DNA of 21,164 nucleotides from Chloroflexota bacterium (GTDB taxonomy: Bacteria; Chloroflexota; Dehalococcoidia; SM23-28-2; RBG-16-64-32): positions 1-21,164 of the forward strand of contig JADFRV010000018.1 of assembly GCA_022561095.1 (NCBI GenBank). The letters are read 5' to 3'. Made by a program: the position numbers and the translations under genes. Shown here piece after piece: positions 1 to 7,970 of this stretch (its first letter is position 1; each line of letters opens with the position of its first letter). A model generated the notes under the pieces. It was not told the origin of the DNA. It saw only the letters and a program-made list of their open reading frames with translations, and did not search any database.

Positions 1-13
1 GCCCTCACTTGGC

Positions 14-544
14 TCAAACAGGTTCCGCGTTGGCTAGGGTCGGCGGTCTTCTACGTACCGTGCTGCCAATCACAAGGCCGGCTGTAATGAGCACCAGGTT
101 CTTAATCACGAACTCGCCGGTTATCGTTAGCAGCAGTGGGTTGCTGGATTGAAACGAAAGCCCGGGATGGATGACCAAGACGAGGAATGTTCCCGCCATC
201 TGCGCCCAGAACAGCAGAAGTGTTAGGCGAAGTGCGACTGGCAGCAGCAGGCCCAGCCCTACCGCTATCTCCCACACGCCCAAGAACCGCACGAAGAATC
301 CGGATGGGAGCCAGTACACTGTGTCGGCAACCAGGTCGGCCACCGGGCTTCGATCTACCAGTTTCAGCGCCCCAAACCAGATAAACACCATCCCCACTGC
401 CAGTCGCAAGAGGGTAATGCCATGAGCGCGCATGAACCCTGCCACCAGGGAGTCCAGCCGTTCCCATCCCCGCCGTGCCCTCGGGGGCAGCAGCCCTTCG
501 AATAGTCGCTCCAAGTCGAGGCGATCCCCATTTCTGATTGCCAT
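14..544 (-). CDS. DoxX-like integral membrane protein
   Basis: The 176-residue product has a charged N-terminus and about four hydrophobic segments (roughly residues 43-62, 83-101, 105-125 and 144-160). The first includes RLAVGMVFIWFGALKL, which resembles the opening helix of DoxX/YkgB-like proteins. DoxX relatives are small inner-membrane proteins linked to redox or thiol stress, but their biochemistry is varied, so no substrate is assigned. The ATG is preceded by GGAGGTGG about 7 bases upstream on the minus strand. It lies 29 bases downstream of the SDR gene on the same strand, so the two are probably co-transcribed. The stop codon is 14 bases from the window edge, so the gene is complete. 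Confidence 0.75.
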   Translation of the reverse strand: MAIRNGDRLDLERLFEGLLPPRARRGWERLDSLVAGFMRAHGITLLRLAVGMVFIWFGALKLVDRSPVADLVADTVYWLPSGFFVRFLGVWEIAVGLGLLLPVALRLTLLLFWAQMAGTFLVLVIHPGLSFQSSNPLLLTITGEFVIKNLVLITAGLVIGSTVRRRPPTLANAEPV

Positions 545-573
545 TTCGCGCCACCTCCACGGCTATGATACCG

Positions 574-1383
574 CTACTGCATCACGCGGCCGCCGTCGAT
601 GTTGATCGCCTGGCCGTGGACGTAGGAGGCGTCCGGCCCGCAGAGGAAGGCGACCAGCTCCCCGATCTCCTCCGGCTGCCCCTCGCGGCCCAGGGGGATG
701 GTGCGCATGACGGCGTCGCGGATGGGGCCCTGGGTCACGTCCTGCATGCGGTACGTCCCCACCAGGCCGGGGCAGACGCAGTTCACGTTGATGCCGTGGG
801 GCGCGAGCTCCCGCGCCAGCACCCGCGTGAACAGGATGATCCCCGCCTTGGTAGTGCCGTAGGCGGCGAAGGTGGGGATCCCTTCGCGGCCGGCGATCGA
901 GGAGATGTTGACGATGCGCCCGCCCTCGCCCTGCTCGATCAGCACCTGGGCGACCGCCTTGGTGACGAGGAACGTCCCCGTCAGGTTCACCTCGATCACC
1001 TTGCGCCACTCCGCCTCCTCAAGCTGCACTACGGGCACGCGGTCGTTGCCGCGGGCGGCGGCGGCGTTATTCACCAGGATGTCGATGCGGCCCAGCTCGC
1101 GGCGGGTCTCGTCCACCAGGCGCTGCACCTGGTCCGCCTGGGTGATGTCGACGACGATGGGCAGGGCTTTGCGGCCCAGCGCCCGGATCTCGTCGGCGAC
1201 CGAGTCGATGTCCCGCCAGCCCATCGCCTTCTCGTCATCGGGGTAGGTCTCCGGCGGGCGGCCGGAGCCGGTGACGGCGACGTCGGCGCCCTGGCGGGCC
1301 AACGCCAGGGCGATGTGGCGGCCGATGCCGTTGTGGCGTCCGGCGCCGGTGACGATGGCGATCTTGCCTTCGAGGGGCGGCAT
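574..1383 (-). CDS. Short-chain dehydrogenase/reductase (FabG-like SDR)
   Basis: This is a 269-residue classical SDR using NAD(P)H to interconvert alcohols and ketones. The N-terminal dinucleotide-binding motif TGAGRHNGIG (residues 12-21) carries two more residues between TG and GIG than the common TGxxxGIG. NNAAAA follows at about 105-110, the catalytic serine lies in NISSIAG (about 159-165), and the YxxxK pair is Tyr175 and Lys179. The C-terminus GQAINIDGGR is typical of FabG-like and glucose-dehydrogenase-like SDRs. An acidic/polar insert at about residues 40-60 may help determine substrate. The substrate cannot be told from sequence. It is the first gene of a minus-strand pair with the DoxX-like gene. 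The ATG follows a TATACT box by only 9 bases, suggesting a leaderless mRNA. Confidence 0.9.
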   Translation of the reverse strand: MPPLEGKIAIVTGAGRHNGIGRHIALALARQGADVAVTGSGRPPETYPDDEKAMGWRDIDSVADEIRALGRKALPIVVDITQADQVQRLVDETRRELGRIDILVNNAAAARGNDRVPVVQLEEAEWRKVIEVNLTGTFLVTKAVAQVLIEQGEGGRIVNISSIAGREGIPTFAAYGTTKAGIILFTRVLARELAPHGINVNCVCPGLVGTYRMQDVTQGPIRDAVMRTIPLGREGQPEEIGELVAFLCGPDASYVHGQAINIDGGRVMQ

Positions 1384-1392
1384 AGCGCCCGT

Positions 1393-1421
1393 AGTATAGC
1401 GTTAACGCAAGGGTGAACCAA
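1393..1421 (-). promoter_or_regulatory. Promoter of the SDR gene, leaderless type
   Basis: On the minus strand a TATACT box (1398-1393) lies 9 bases from the ATG at 1383. A weak -35 candidate TTGGTT (1421-1416) sits 17 bases upstream of it. No Shine-Dalgarno sequence fits between, so transcription should start at or next to the start codon. The -10 is convincing and the -35 is not. Confidence 0.5.
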
Positions 1422-1464
1422 CCTGCGTTATCATACAAACGGTCTGCCAGGTTGGGAGGAGAGC

Positions 1465-2205
1465 TTGGCGCGTCCTCAGCTTCAGCTTCTCGGCACCGGC
1501 GATGCGTTCGGGAGCGGCGGACGCTTCCAGACGTGCCTCCTGCTGCGAGGCTCGGGCGGGGCATTGCTCATCGACTGCGGCGCTTCGTCGCTGATCGCCA
1601 TGAAGCGGGCCGGCGTCGACCCTTCGGAGATCGCCTCGGTGCTCCTGACCCATCTGCACGGGGACCACTTCGGCGGGCTGCCGTTCCTAATCCTCGACGG
1701 TCAGTTCAGCGGCAGGGAGCGTCCTCTGGTGATCGCCGGCCCGCCGGGCGTGCGGGAGAGGACCGAGGCGGCGATGGAGGCGCTGTTCCCCGGCTCCGCA
1801 GGCGTGACGCGCCGCTTCGCTATCGACTTCATGGAGCTGCAGGATCGCGAGGCCGCCGCGGTTGGGCCGGTCGGCGTGACGGCGTTCGCCGTCGAGCACG
1901 CCAGCGGGGCGCCGTCCTACGCCCTGCGGGTCGAGTACGACGGTAAGGTGGTCGCGTATTCCGGCGACACTGAGTGGACCGAGAGCCTCGTAGACGCGGC
2001 GAGCGGCGTCGACGTTTTCGTGTGCGAGGCGTACTTCTTCGAGAAGAATATCAAGTACCACTTGGACTACCGGACGCTGCGGGCGAATCGCCGGCGACTG
2101 GACTGCGGCAGGCTGATCCTGGTGCACATGAGCCAGGAGATGCTAAGCCACGTGGATGAGATCGACATCGAGGTGGCGGAGGACGGCCAGATCATCGCTC
2201 TGTAG
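1465..2205 (+). CDS. Metallo-beta-lactamase-fold hydrolase (RNase Z-like)
   Basis: The 246-residue protein has the full MBL metal site: HLHGDH with His63, His65, Asp67 and His68, then His145 in VEHASG, Asp168 in YSGDTE and His221 in LVHMS. The N-terminal LLGTGDAFGSGGR and the order of motifs match the RNase Z/ElaC-like branch. The family hydrolyses phosphodiesters or other esters with two zinc ions. It is shorter than RNase Z of about 300 residues, and I see no clear exosite arm, so a tRNA 3'-processing role is not claimed. The start is TTG at 1465, supported by GGGAGGAG just upstream and by the LQLLGTGDA strand starting immediately after. It is divergent from the SDR gene and followed by a separate promoter. 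Confidence 0.85.
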   Translation: MARPQLQLLGTGDAFGSGGRFQTCLLLRGSGGALLIDCGASSLIAMKRAGVDPSEIASVLLTHLHGDHFGGLPFLILDGQFSGRERPLVIAGPPGVRERTEAAMEALFPGSAGVTRRFAIDFMELQDREAAAVGPVGVTAFAVEHASGAPSYALRVEYDGKVVAYSGDTEWTESLVDAASGVDVFVCEAYFFEKNIKYHLDYRTLRANRRRLDCGRLILVHMSQEMLSHVDEIDIEVAEDGQIIAL

Positions 2206-2213
2206 CGTTGACG

Positions 2214-2244
2214 TTCACGCGAACTGCCGCCGAGCTGCTATAAT
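2214..2244 (+). promoter_or_regulatory. Promoter of the DsbA-like selenoprotein operon
   Basis: A perfect TATAAT at 2239-2244 is preceded by a weaker TTCACG (2214-2219) at 19-base spacing. Initiation about 7 bases downstream would fall at about 2251, two bases from the ATG at 2253. No Shine-Dalgarno sequence is present. This supports the chosen start and a leaderless transcript. Confidence 0.6.
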
Positions 2245-2252
2245 CGCCACGT

Positions 2253-2966
2253 ATGGAATCCTGGTCCGTAGGCTTCGACGGCGACTCCGACGTGGAGCGC
2301 CACGCTGGCGTTGAGGCGAAGCAGCCCGCCGGCGGGGCACAGCCGCCCCTGCGCCTGCGCGTCGTCTCCGATTACATCTGACCATGGTGCTTCATCGGCC
2401 TGGTGCGGGCCGAGCGGCTGTTCGGTGAGTTCGACGTTGAGTTCGACGCCTGGGCCTACAACCTGCGGCCCGGCATCCCTCCCGAGGGGCTGCCCCGGGA
2501 CGAGGTCTATCGGGGCCGTCGCTACCCGTCCGGCTACCTTGACAGGCTGCGCGAGACGGCCAGGGAGTCCGGCATCGAGATGATCGCGCCGCCGGTCGTG
2601 GCCAACACGTTCAAGGCGCACGAGGCGACGGAGTACGCCAAGGAAGGCGGCCGCCTGCTGCGGTTCCATCGCGCCGTGTTCGCCGCCTACTGGGAGAAGG
2701 GCGAGAACATCGGCGATGAGGACGTCCTTTGTCGCCTGGCTGGCGAGTGCGGCCTGGACGGCGACGGGCTGCGGGCGGCGCTGGCCGATGGCCGCTACGC
2801 CCAGCGGGTGGAGGAGCAGATGGTGTGGGCGGGCGCCGCCGGGCTGAGCGGCGTACCCACGTTCGTCTTCAACGAGAAGTTCGCCCTTGTTGGGGCCCAG
2901 GACTATGAGGTGTTCGCGGATGTCGCCCGCCGTGTTCAGAGCGGGGAGCTGAAGGCGGAAGGATGA
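2253..2966 (+). CDS. DsbA/FrnE-family oxidoreductase, probable selenoprotein (UGA = Sec43)
   Basis: The reading frame from ATG 2253 to the stop at 2964-2966 is interrupted only by TGA at 2379-2381. That codon sits exactly where the first active-site cysteine of FrnE/DsbA-family thioredoxin-fold proteins belongs: VVSDYI-(TGA)-PWCFIG. With selenocysteine the active site is Sec43-Pro-Trp-Cys46. Downstream the frame continues without a break and is typical of the family, with an alpha-helical insertion domain and the cis-proline loop SGVPTFVFN (Pro202). The 237-residue length fits, with about 33 extra N-terminal residues. The family catalyses dithiol/disulfide exchange, and no signal peptide is seen, so it is probably cytosolic. 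A six-base-pair hairpin 13 bases after the TGA is a SECIS candidate. It heads an operon, 13 bases before the acyl-CoA dehydrogenase. The alternative is a nonsense mutation of a CPWC enzyme, or a sequencing error. Confidence 0.82.
2395..2413 (+). promoter_or_regulatory. Candidate bacterial SECIS hairpin
   Basis: TCGGCC (2395-2400) and GGCCGA (2408-2413) form a perfect six-base-pair stem around the seven-base loop TGGTGCG. The stem begins 13 bases and the apical loop 19 bases after the TGA at 2379-2381. Bacterial SECIS elements lie immediately after the Sec codon inside the coding region, with a short apical loop carrying a G among its first two bases. Here the second loop base is G and a GGU run is present. 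The stem also encodes conserved protein, so its significance needs comparison with Cys-containing homologues. Confidence 0.6.
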
Positions 2967-2979
2967 GATAGGAGGAGCG

Positions 2980-4158
2980 ATGCAGTTCAGGTTTACTGCT
3001 GACGAGGAGGCGTTCCGAACCGAGGTACGCGAGTTCTTGAAGGCGGAGCTGACGCCCGGCTGGCAGGACGAGTTCGCTAACGATACGGAGTTCCTGGCCG
3101 AACAGCAGTCCCAGTTCGCCCGCCAGTTCAACAAAAAGCTGGCGCAACGTCGCTGGCTCACGCTGCCCTGGCCGGAGGAGTACGGTGGCCTCAAGGCCTC
3201 CATCATGCAGCAGATGGTCTACAACGAGGAGATGGCGTACCAGGGCGCGCCCACCGGCCTGAACATGGGCGTGGCCTGGGTGGGGCCCAGCCTTATGATC
3301 TACGGCAGCGAGGAGCAGAAGAAGCGTTTCCTCCCCGCCATCGCCAACCACGACGAGATCTGGTGCACGCTGTATTCGGAGCCCGAAGCCGGCTCCGATC
3401 TCGCCTCTCTGCAGACGCGGGCGGTCAAGGACGGCGATGAGTGGGTGATCAACGGCCAGAAGATATGGACCAGCGGCGCCCATCGCTCGGATTGGGGCTG
3501 GCTGGCGGCCCGCACGGACCCCGAGGCGCCCAAGCACAAGGGCATCAGCATGTTCATCCTGCCCATGGACACCCCCGGCATCAGCGTGCGGCCGCTGATC
3601 AATATGGCCGGCATGCACGGCTTCAACGAAGTGTTCTTTGAGGACGTGCGCATCCCCGCCAGCTACATCGTGGGGCAGGAGAACAACGGCTGGTATCAGC
3701 TAGCCGTAGCGCTGGACTTCGAGCGGTCGTCGGTGGCGGGAGTGGCGCGGGCGCGCCGCTGGTGGGAGGACCTGGTGAGCTTCTCCAAGGAGCACCGCTC
3801 GTTAGTGGGGGCGCGGCCGGAGGTGCGTCACCGGTTGGCGGAGATCGGCGTGGAGCTGGAGGCCGGGCAGAACCTCTGCTACCGCGTCGCCTCTCTCCAG
3901 CAGGCGGGCAAGATACCGAACTACGAGGCGTCCATCGCCAAGCTGTACTCCTCGGAGCTGGGGCTGCGGCTGGCCGGTAGCGGGATGGAGATGCTTGGGC
4001 TGTACGGCCAGCTGCATCCGCGCAGTAAGTACGCGCACTTGAAGGGCCGCATCGAGCGGTACTACCAGCTCAGCGTGGCGGAGACGATCGGCGGCGGCAC
4101 CAGCGAGATCATGCGCAACATCATCGCCATGCGCGGCCTGGGCCTGCCGAAGGGGTAG
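2980..4158 (+). CDS. Acyl-CoA dehydrogenase, FadE-like
   Basis: This 392-residue flavoenzyme has the standard order: an N-terminal helical domain, the beta domain with LYSEPEAGSDLAS (about 131-143) and KIWTSGA, and a C-terminal helical domain ending in AETIGGGTSEIMRNIIA. The glutamate that is catalytic in MCAD (YEGTS) is replaced here by IGGGTS. Glu248 in ALDFERSS occupies the helix where isovaleryl-CoA-type enzymes carry their base, so a branched or bulky acyl-CoA substrate is possible. Electrons would pass to ETF. ATG 2980 follows GGAGGAG. It lies 13 bases after the DsbA-like gene and 12 before the methyltransferase, indicating an operon. The EtfD-like oxidoreductase at 18508-20577 is a plausible downstream electron acceptor in the same cell. 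Confidence 0.9.
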   Translation: MQFRFTADEEAFRTEVREFLKAELTPGWQDEFANDTEFLAEQQSQFARQFNKKLAQRRWLTLPWPEEYGGLKASIMQQMVYNEEMAYQGAPTGLNMGVAWVGPSLMIYGSEEQKKRFLPAIANHDEIWCTLYSEPEAGSDLASLQTRAVKDGDEWVINGQKIWTSGAHRSDWGWLAARTDPEAPKHKGISMFILPMDTPGISVRPLINMAGMHGFNEVFFEDVRIPASYIVGQENNGWYQLAVALDFERSSVAGVARARRWWEDLVSFSKEHRSLVGARPEVRHRLAEIGVELEAGQNLCYRVASLQQAGKIPNYEASIAKLYSSELGLRLAGSGMEMLGLYGQLHPRSKYAHLKGRIERYYQLSVAETIGGGTSEIMRNIIAMRGLGLPKG

Positions 4159-4170
4159 ATCCCCGTCGCG

Positions 4171-4806
4171 ATGTATGAGACGGAGCGCCGTTCGCGAGAC
4201 TACTACGAGGGCAGAGCCCGCTGGTACGACTGGGCCAACCGGATAGCAGCGCTTCTGCGGGGCGTCTCCGGCATCAGGGAGCGGCGCAAGGCGGTTCGCC
4301 ATCTGGGGCTGACGCCCGGCGATCGGGTGCTGGAGGTCAGCGTCGGGACCGGTACCAATCTCCCTCTGATCGCGGAGCACGTCGGCCCCGCCGGTCGCCT
4401 CGTGGGCCTCGACATCTCGCCCGCGATGCTCGCCCGTTGCCGGAAGAAGATGCGGGGAGAGGGTCTAGAGGTTGACCTCGTGGAGGGTGAAGCCGCCCAC
4501 CTGCCCTTCGCGGACCGCGCGTTCGACGCCGTATTCCACCACGGCGGCATCGCGGAGTTTGGCGACAGGCGGGGCGCCATCGCGGAGATGATGCGGGTAG
4601 CTAAGCCTGGCGCCAAGGTTGTCGTCTGCGACGTCGGCGTCCCCTCCGATAGGAAGCTCGGCCTGACGAGCCGACTGCTGCTCAAGTTTCAGCCGATCTA
4701 CGACCAGCCGCCACCCATCGACCTGATACCTCGGCAGGCTAAAGACGTGCGCCTCTCATGGTTCCACGGCGGCGCCTGGTACATGATCGAGTTAGTGAGC
4801 CCGTGA
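4171..4806 (+). CDS. Class I SAM-dependent methyltransferase (UbiE-like)
   Basis: The 211-residue protein has a Rossmann SAM-binding core: motif I VLEVSVGTGTN (about 53-63), the acidic residue after beta-2 in GLDISPAM (Asp81), and a post-motif with VDLVEGEAAHLPF followed by FDAVFHHGGI. This resembles UbiE/Coq5-like and phospholipid N-methyltransferase-like enzymes, but the methyl acceptor is unknown. The N-terminal SRDYYEGRARWYDWANR is the usual substrate-lid helix of that group. It begins 12 bases after the acyl-CoA dehydrogenase without an obvious Shine-Dalgarno sequence, and its TGA overlaps the GTG start of the downstream glycosylase gene. Confidence 0.85.
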   Translation: MYETERRSRDYYEGRARWYDWANRIAALLRGVSGIRERRKAVRHLGLTPGDRVLEVSVGTGTNLPLIAEHVGPAGRLVGLDISPAMLARCRKKMRGEGLEVDLVEGEAAHLPFADRAFDAVFHHGGIAEFGDRRGAIAEMMRVAKPGAKVVVCDVGVPSDRKLGLTSRLLLKFQPIYDQPPPIDLIPRQAKDVRLSWFHGGAWYMIELVSP

Positions 4807-5381
4807 CGCCGAAGGCCGACGCGCCTACTCGTTGCTCCTGGGCCGGCGGCGGCCCCCTGATGCTGGCATACCACGATAACGAGTGGGGCGTACCGGTGCA
4901 CGAAGACCGCACGTTGTTCGAGTTCCTGACGCTGGAAGGCGCGCAGGCGGGGCTGAGCTGGGAGACGATCCTCAAGAAGCGAGAGAACTATCGCAAGGCG
5001 TTCGACAATTTCGACGCTGCGCGAATCGCCCGCTATGACGAACGAGATGTGGAGCGCCTGCTTGCCGATGCGGGTATCGTGCGCAACCGGCTGAAGGTTG
5101 CGGCGACCGTAAACAACGCCCAGCGCTTCCTGGAGGTCCGGGAGGAGTTCGGCTCCTTCGAGGAGTACATCTGGCGGTTCGTCGGCGGCAGGCCGATTAA
5201 GAACAGCTTCCGGGCTCTCTCAGAGATGCCGGCGAAGACCGAGGAGTCCGAGGCGATGAGCAAGGAGCTGCGGCGGCGGGGGTTCAAGTTCGTCGGCTCC
5301 ACGATCTGCTACGCCTTCATGCAGGCGGTGGGGATGGTCAACGATCACACTATCGGCTGCTTCCGGTACGCCGAAGTGTAG
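4803..5381 (+). CDS. tag: DNA-3-methyladenine glycosylase I
   Basis: The protein of 192 residues matches Tag throughout: RCSWAGG, YHDNEWGVPVHEDRTLFEFLTLEGAQAGLSWETIL, the middle helices, and NDHTIGCFRY. It removes 3-methyladenine from alkylated DNA in base excision repair. The structural zinc ligands of E. coli Tag (Cys4, His17, His175, Cys179) correspond to Cys11, His24, His182 and Cys186. The GTG at 4803 is chosen because it overlaps the upstream TGA in a GTGA junction, indicating translational coupling. The in-frame ATG at 4758 would add residues upstream of the family's usual N-terminus and overlap the previous gene deeply. It is the last gene of the operon. Confidence 0.93.
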   Translation: MTPKADAPTRCSWAGGGPLMLAYHDNEWGVPVHEDRTLFEFLTLEGAQAGLSWETILKKRENYRKAFDNFDAARIARYDERDVERLLADAGIVRNRLKVAATVNNAQRFLEVREEFGSFEEYIWRFVGGRPIKNSFRALSEMPAKTEESEAMSKELRRRGFKFVGSTICYAFMQAVGMVNDHTIGCFRYAEV

Positions 5382-5479
5382 ATGCTGACCGACAAAACGG
5401 CCTCCCATAGCCTTTACGATTCAGCAACGGTTCACCCTGCGCAACTTCCATTTACGGCCTGCGTTGTCTATATTAGATT

Positions 5480-5488
5480 TGCTAGAAT
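5480..5488 (+). promoter_or_regulatory. Extended -10 promoter of the GH15 gene
   Basis: TGCTAGAAT (5480-5488) combines the extended -10 TGn element with a good -10 hexamer. A TTGTCT lies only 13 bases upstream, too close for a normal -35. Transcription would begin at about 5495, giving a short leader with the GGAGGGG ribosome-binding site at 5502-5508 before ATG 5513. Confidence 0.45.
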
Positions 5489-5512
5489 TTAGCACTTGTC
5501 CGGAGGGGTGGG

Positions 5513-7336
5513 ATGCCGTACAGGCGAATCAGTGATTACGGCGTGATCGGGGATATGCACTCCGCCGCACTCGTCAGCGGCGACGGTTCTATCGACTGGC
5601 TCTGCTTCCCGCGATTCGATTCGCCCAGCGTATTTGCCGCCCTTGTTGGCGATGCCAACGGCGGCTACTTCCGCATACGGCCTGCTGGCGACTTCAGGCA
5701 CGACCACTCTTACCTGCCTGAGAGCAACGTCCTGGCAGCCAACTTCGAGACTGACAGCGGCTCGGTCAGCCTTACGGACTTCATGCCGGTAGCAGAAGAT
5801 GTCACCCACTGCGACCATGAAGTGGTGCGGATAGTGCGCTGCGAGCGCGGCTCCGTAGAGATGGAGATGGAGTTTCAGCCTCGCCTGGACTACGCCCGCT
5901 CGCCTACGGAAGTGAGCGTGAACGGCCGGTCTGTAGTGGCGCGTCTCAATGGAGACTGCTTGAGCATGACGTCCGGCGTGCCGCTGGAGGCTACCGACGG
6001 CGGCGCCCGCGCCCGCTTCACTCTGAAGGAGGGCGAGTGGACGGCCTTCCTGCTGCGCTGGGATGATGACTCGCCGCCGCTGCCGGAGGACTGTGATGTC
6101 TACGGCAAGCTGGGGCGGACGCAGGCGTTCTGGCGGTTCGTGGCCCACGACTGGCGCTACATGGGACGGTGGGAGGAGGTGGTGAAGCGCTCCATGCTGG
6201 CGCTGCACCTGCTACTGTACATGCCCACCGGCGCCATATGCGCCGCCGTCACCACCTCGCTACCGGAGCAGATCGGGGGTAGCCGCAACTGGGACTACCG
6301 CTTCTGCTGGCTGCGCGATGCCGCCTTTACGCTGGACGTGTTCCACCGTCTGGGGCACACCGCCTACACCCGCCCGTTCATCGAGTGGCTGGCGGGGCTG
6401 GTACTGGGCCTCGGCCACGGCGAGGACATCCAGTCACTCTACGGCATCGGCCGCGAGGTGGATCATCACGCCATGACTGAGGACGTGCTCGGCCACCTGG
6501 AGGGCTACCGGGGCTCGTCGCCCGTGCGAATCGGTAACGACGCCTTTCATCAGTTCCAGCTGGACGTCTACGGCGAGGTGCTCCTCTCGTTCGATTCGTA
6601 CCACCGCGCGGGCGGCATCATCGACGACTCGCTGTGGATTCTGGCGGAGGCGATGGTGGAGTCGGCGCTGCGCAGGTGGGAGGAGGCGGACAACGGGATA
6701 TGGGAGGTGCGCTCGGAGCCCAAACACTTCGTCTACTCCAAGCTGATGGCCTGGGTGGCGGTGGACCGGGGGTTGCGGCTGGCGAAGGCTCTGGAGAGGC
6801 CGGTGGACTTCGACCGCTGGCGGCGCGCTCGCGAGGCGATCAAGGCTGATCTCCTGGAGAAGGGCTGGAACGAGAAGCGCCGCAGCTTCGTGCAGGCCTA
6901 CGGGTTGAACAACCTGGACGCCAGCACTCTGTTCATGCCCATGGTCGGTTTCCTGCCCGCGGACGATCCGCGGATGGTCGCCACTATCGACGCCGTGCAG
7001 AAGGAGCTAATGCGTGACGGTCTAGTCCATCGCTATCTGGTGTCGGAGACGGATGACGGTGTGGGCGGGGACGAGGGTGCGTTCACGATGTGCAGCTTGT
7101 GGCTGTCCGGTGCGCTGGTGACGGGCGGCCGCCTGGATGAGGCGCGGGCGGTGTTCGAGCGGGTGGTAGCCCTGGGCAACCACGTCGGCCTGTACTCGGA
7201 GATGGTGGATGCGAAGACGAGGGAGTTCCTGGGGAACTATCCACAGGCGTTCACTCACATCGCGCTGATCCACACGGCGCGCAACCTGGACAGGGCGCTG
7301 AACCAGGTGGAGATGGGGAAGATCGTAGCCGCCTGA
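5513..7336 (+). CDS. GH15 family glycosidase (glucoamylase/trehalase-like)
   Basis: The 607-residue protein begins with the GH15 N-terminal domain signature ISDYGVIGDMHSAALV and SIDWLCFPRFDSPSVFAALVG. The (alpha/alpha)6 barrel begins at about residue 215 and includes GSRNWDYRFCWLRDA (about 256-270). The probable general acid lies in GIWEVRSEPK (Glu398 or Glu402), and the general base is Glu563 in GLYSEMVD, in the positions known for GH15. These enzymes release glucose from alpha-glucans or trehalose by inversion, and many bacterial proteins of this exact length are trehalases. No signal peptide is seen, so it is likely cytoplasmic. The ATG follows GGAGGGG. It is monocistronic, ending in a hairpin shared with the convergent hsp20. 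Confidence 0.92.
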   Translation: MPYRRISDYGVIGDMHSAALVSGDGSIDWLCFPRFDSPSVFAALVGDANGGYFRIRPAGDFRHDHSYLPESNVLAANFETDSGSVSLTDFMPVAEDVTHCDHEVVRIVRCERGSVEMEMEFQPRLDYARSPTEVSVNGRSVVARLNGDCLSMTSGVPLEATDGGARARFTLKEGEWTAFLLRWDDDSPPLPEDCDVYGKLGRTQAFWRFVAHDWRYMGRWEEVVKRSMLALHLLLYMPTGAICAAVTTSLPEQIGGSRNWDYRFCWLRDAAFTLDVFHRLGHTAYTRPFIEWLAGLVLGLGHGEDIQSLYGIGREVDHHAMTEDVLGHLEGYRGSSPVRIGNDAFHQFQLDVYGEVLLSFDSYHRAGGIIDDSLWILAEAMVESALRRWEEADNGIWEVRSEPKHFVYSKLMAWVAVDRGLRLAKALERPVDFDRWRRAREAIKADLLEKGWNEKRRSFVQAYGLNNLDASTLFMPMVGFLPADDPRMVATIDAVQKELMRDGLVHRYLVSETDDGVGGDEGAFTMCSLWLSGALVTGGRLDEARAVFERVVALGNHVGLYSEMVDAKTREFLGNYPQAFTHIALIHTARNLDRALNQVEMGKIVAA

Positions 7337-7359
7337 GCCTGGGTTCGAAGGGAAAGAAC

Positions 7360-7386
7360 GACCGCCAGGCGTTTCGCCTGGCGGTC
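7360..7386. terminator. Bidirectional hairpin terminator
   Basis: A perfect twelve-base-pair stem, GACCGCCAGGCG (7360-7371) and its complement (7375-7386), encloses a TTT loop between two convergent stop codons. The T-richness following the stem is weak on the plus side (TGCGTT) and better on the minus side (GTTCTTT), so it should serve hsp20 at least as well as the GH15 gene. Confidence 0.8.
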
Positions 7387-7418
7387 TGCGTTAGCTGAGC
7401 AAGCGGCGCGTTAGCGTC

Positions 7419-7889
7419 TTAAGACTTCTCGTCTTCGATGACGCCCTTGGTGCTAACCTTGATCGTCTTGGGCCGGGCGGCCTCGGACTTCGGCAGGCGC
7501 AGCTTCAGCAGGCCGTTCTCGAAGTCCGCGGAGGCCTTCTCGGCGTCGATGTCGGTGGGAAGCGTGAAGGAGCGGGCGAAGACGCCGTAGCGGCGCTCTC
7601 GGCGCAGCCAGTCCTTGCCTTTCTCCTCAGCCTCCTCCTTGGCATTACCCTTGATGGTGACGGTGTCACCGTGAACCTGGACTTCTACGTCGTCCGGCTT
7701 CACGCCGGGCAGGGCGGCCTCGACCTCGAACGCCTCCTCGGTCTCGGAGATGTCCAGGGGGAAGTAGCCGATCTCCGAGCCGACACGCGGCGCCAGGCGC
7801 CATGGCCGGAGATCGCCGAAGATGCGGTCCATCCGATGGCGCATCTGCTCCATATCAACGAAGGGGTCCCAACGAACGATGCTTCTCAT
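7419..7889 (-). CDS. Hsp20/alpha-crystallin family small heat shock protein
   Basis: The 156-residue product has a short N-terminal arm (RWDPFVDMEQMRHRMDRIFG), the alpha-crystallin domain from about residue 42 to 143, including VEAALPGVKPDDVEV and the end motif ENGLLKLRLPKSE, and a charged tail with an IxV-type KTIKVS. It is an ATP-independent holdase that keeps unfolding proteins soluble. The start at 7889 is fixed by AAGGAGG ten bases upstream on the minus strand; the longer open frame upstream is untranslated leader and promoter. It is divergent from dnaJ-hspR, with a HAIR-like operator between them, so heat-inducible repression by HspR is likely. Confidence 0.95.
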   Translation of the reverse strand: MRSIVRWDPFVDMEQMRHRMDRIFGDLRPWRLAPRVGSEIGYFPLDISETEEAFEVEAALPGVKPDDVEVQVHGDTVTIKGNAKEEAEEKGKDWLRRERRYGVFARSFTLPTDIDAEKASADFENGLLKLRLPKSEAARPKTIKVSTKGVIEDEKS

Positions 7890-7970
7890 AGCGATACTGC
7901 CTCCTTGTGTTGTGGGGCTGTCCCGTGACGCCACTTGCGCCGGTTGGCCCACCGTTCTGTCCACACTCCT

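Noticed and set aside
538..1416. 292-codon plus-strand frame over the SDR gene
   Set aside because: It mirrors the SDR coding sequence; composition is Asp/Ala/His/Val biased and no motif is present.
2403..2966. Start of the DsbA-like gene at GTG 2403
   Set aside because: This would drop the active site and N-terminal strand. Family homology and a promoter extend upstream to ATG 2253, across the TGA.
2238..3206. 322-codon minus-strand frame over the DsbA-like gene
   Set aside because: It runs antisense to two genes with clear family motifs. I considered it as an explanation of the TGA but it carries no recognisable domain.
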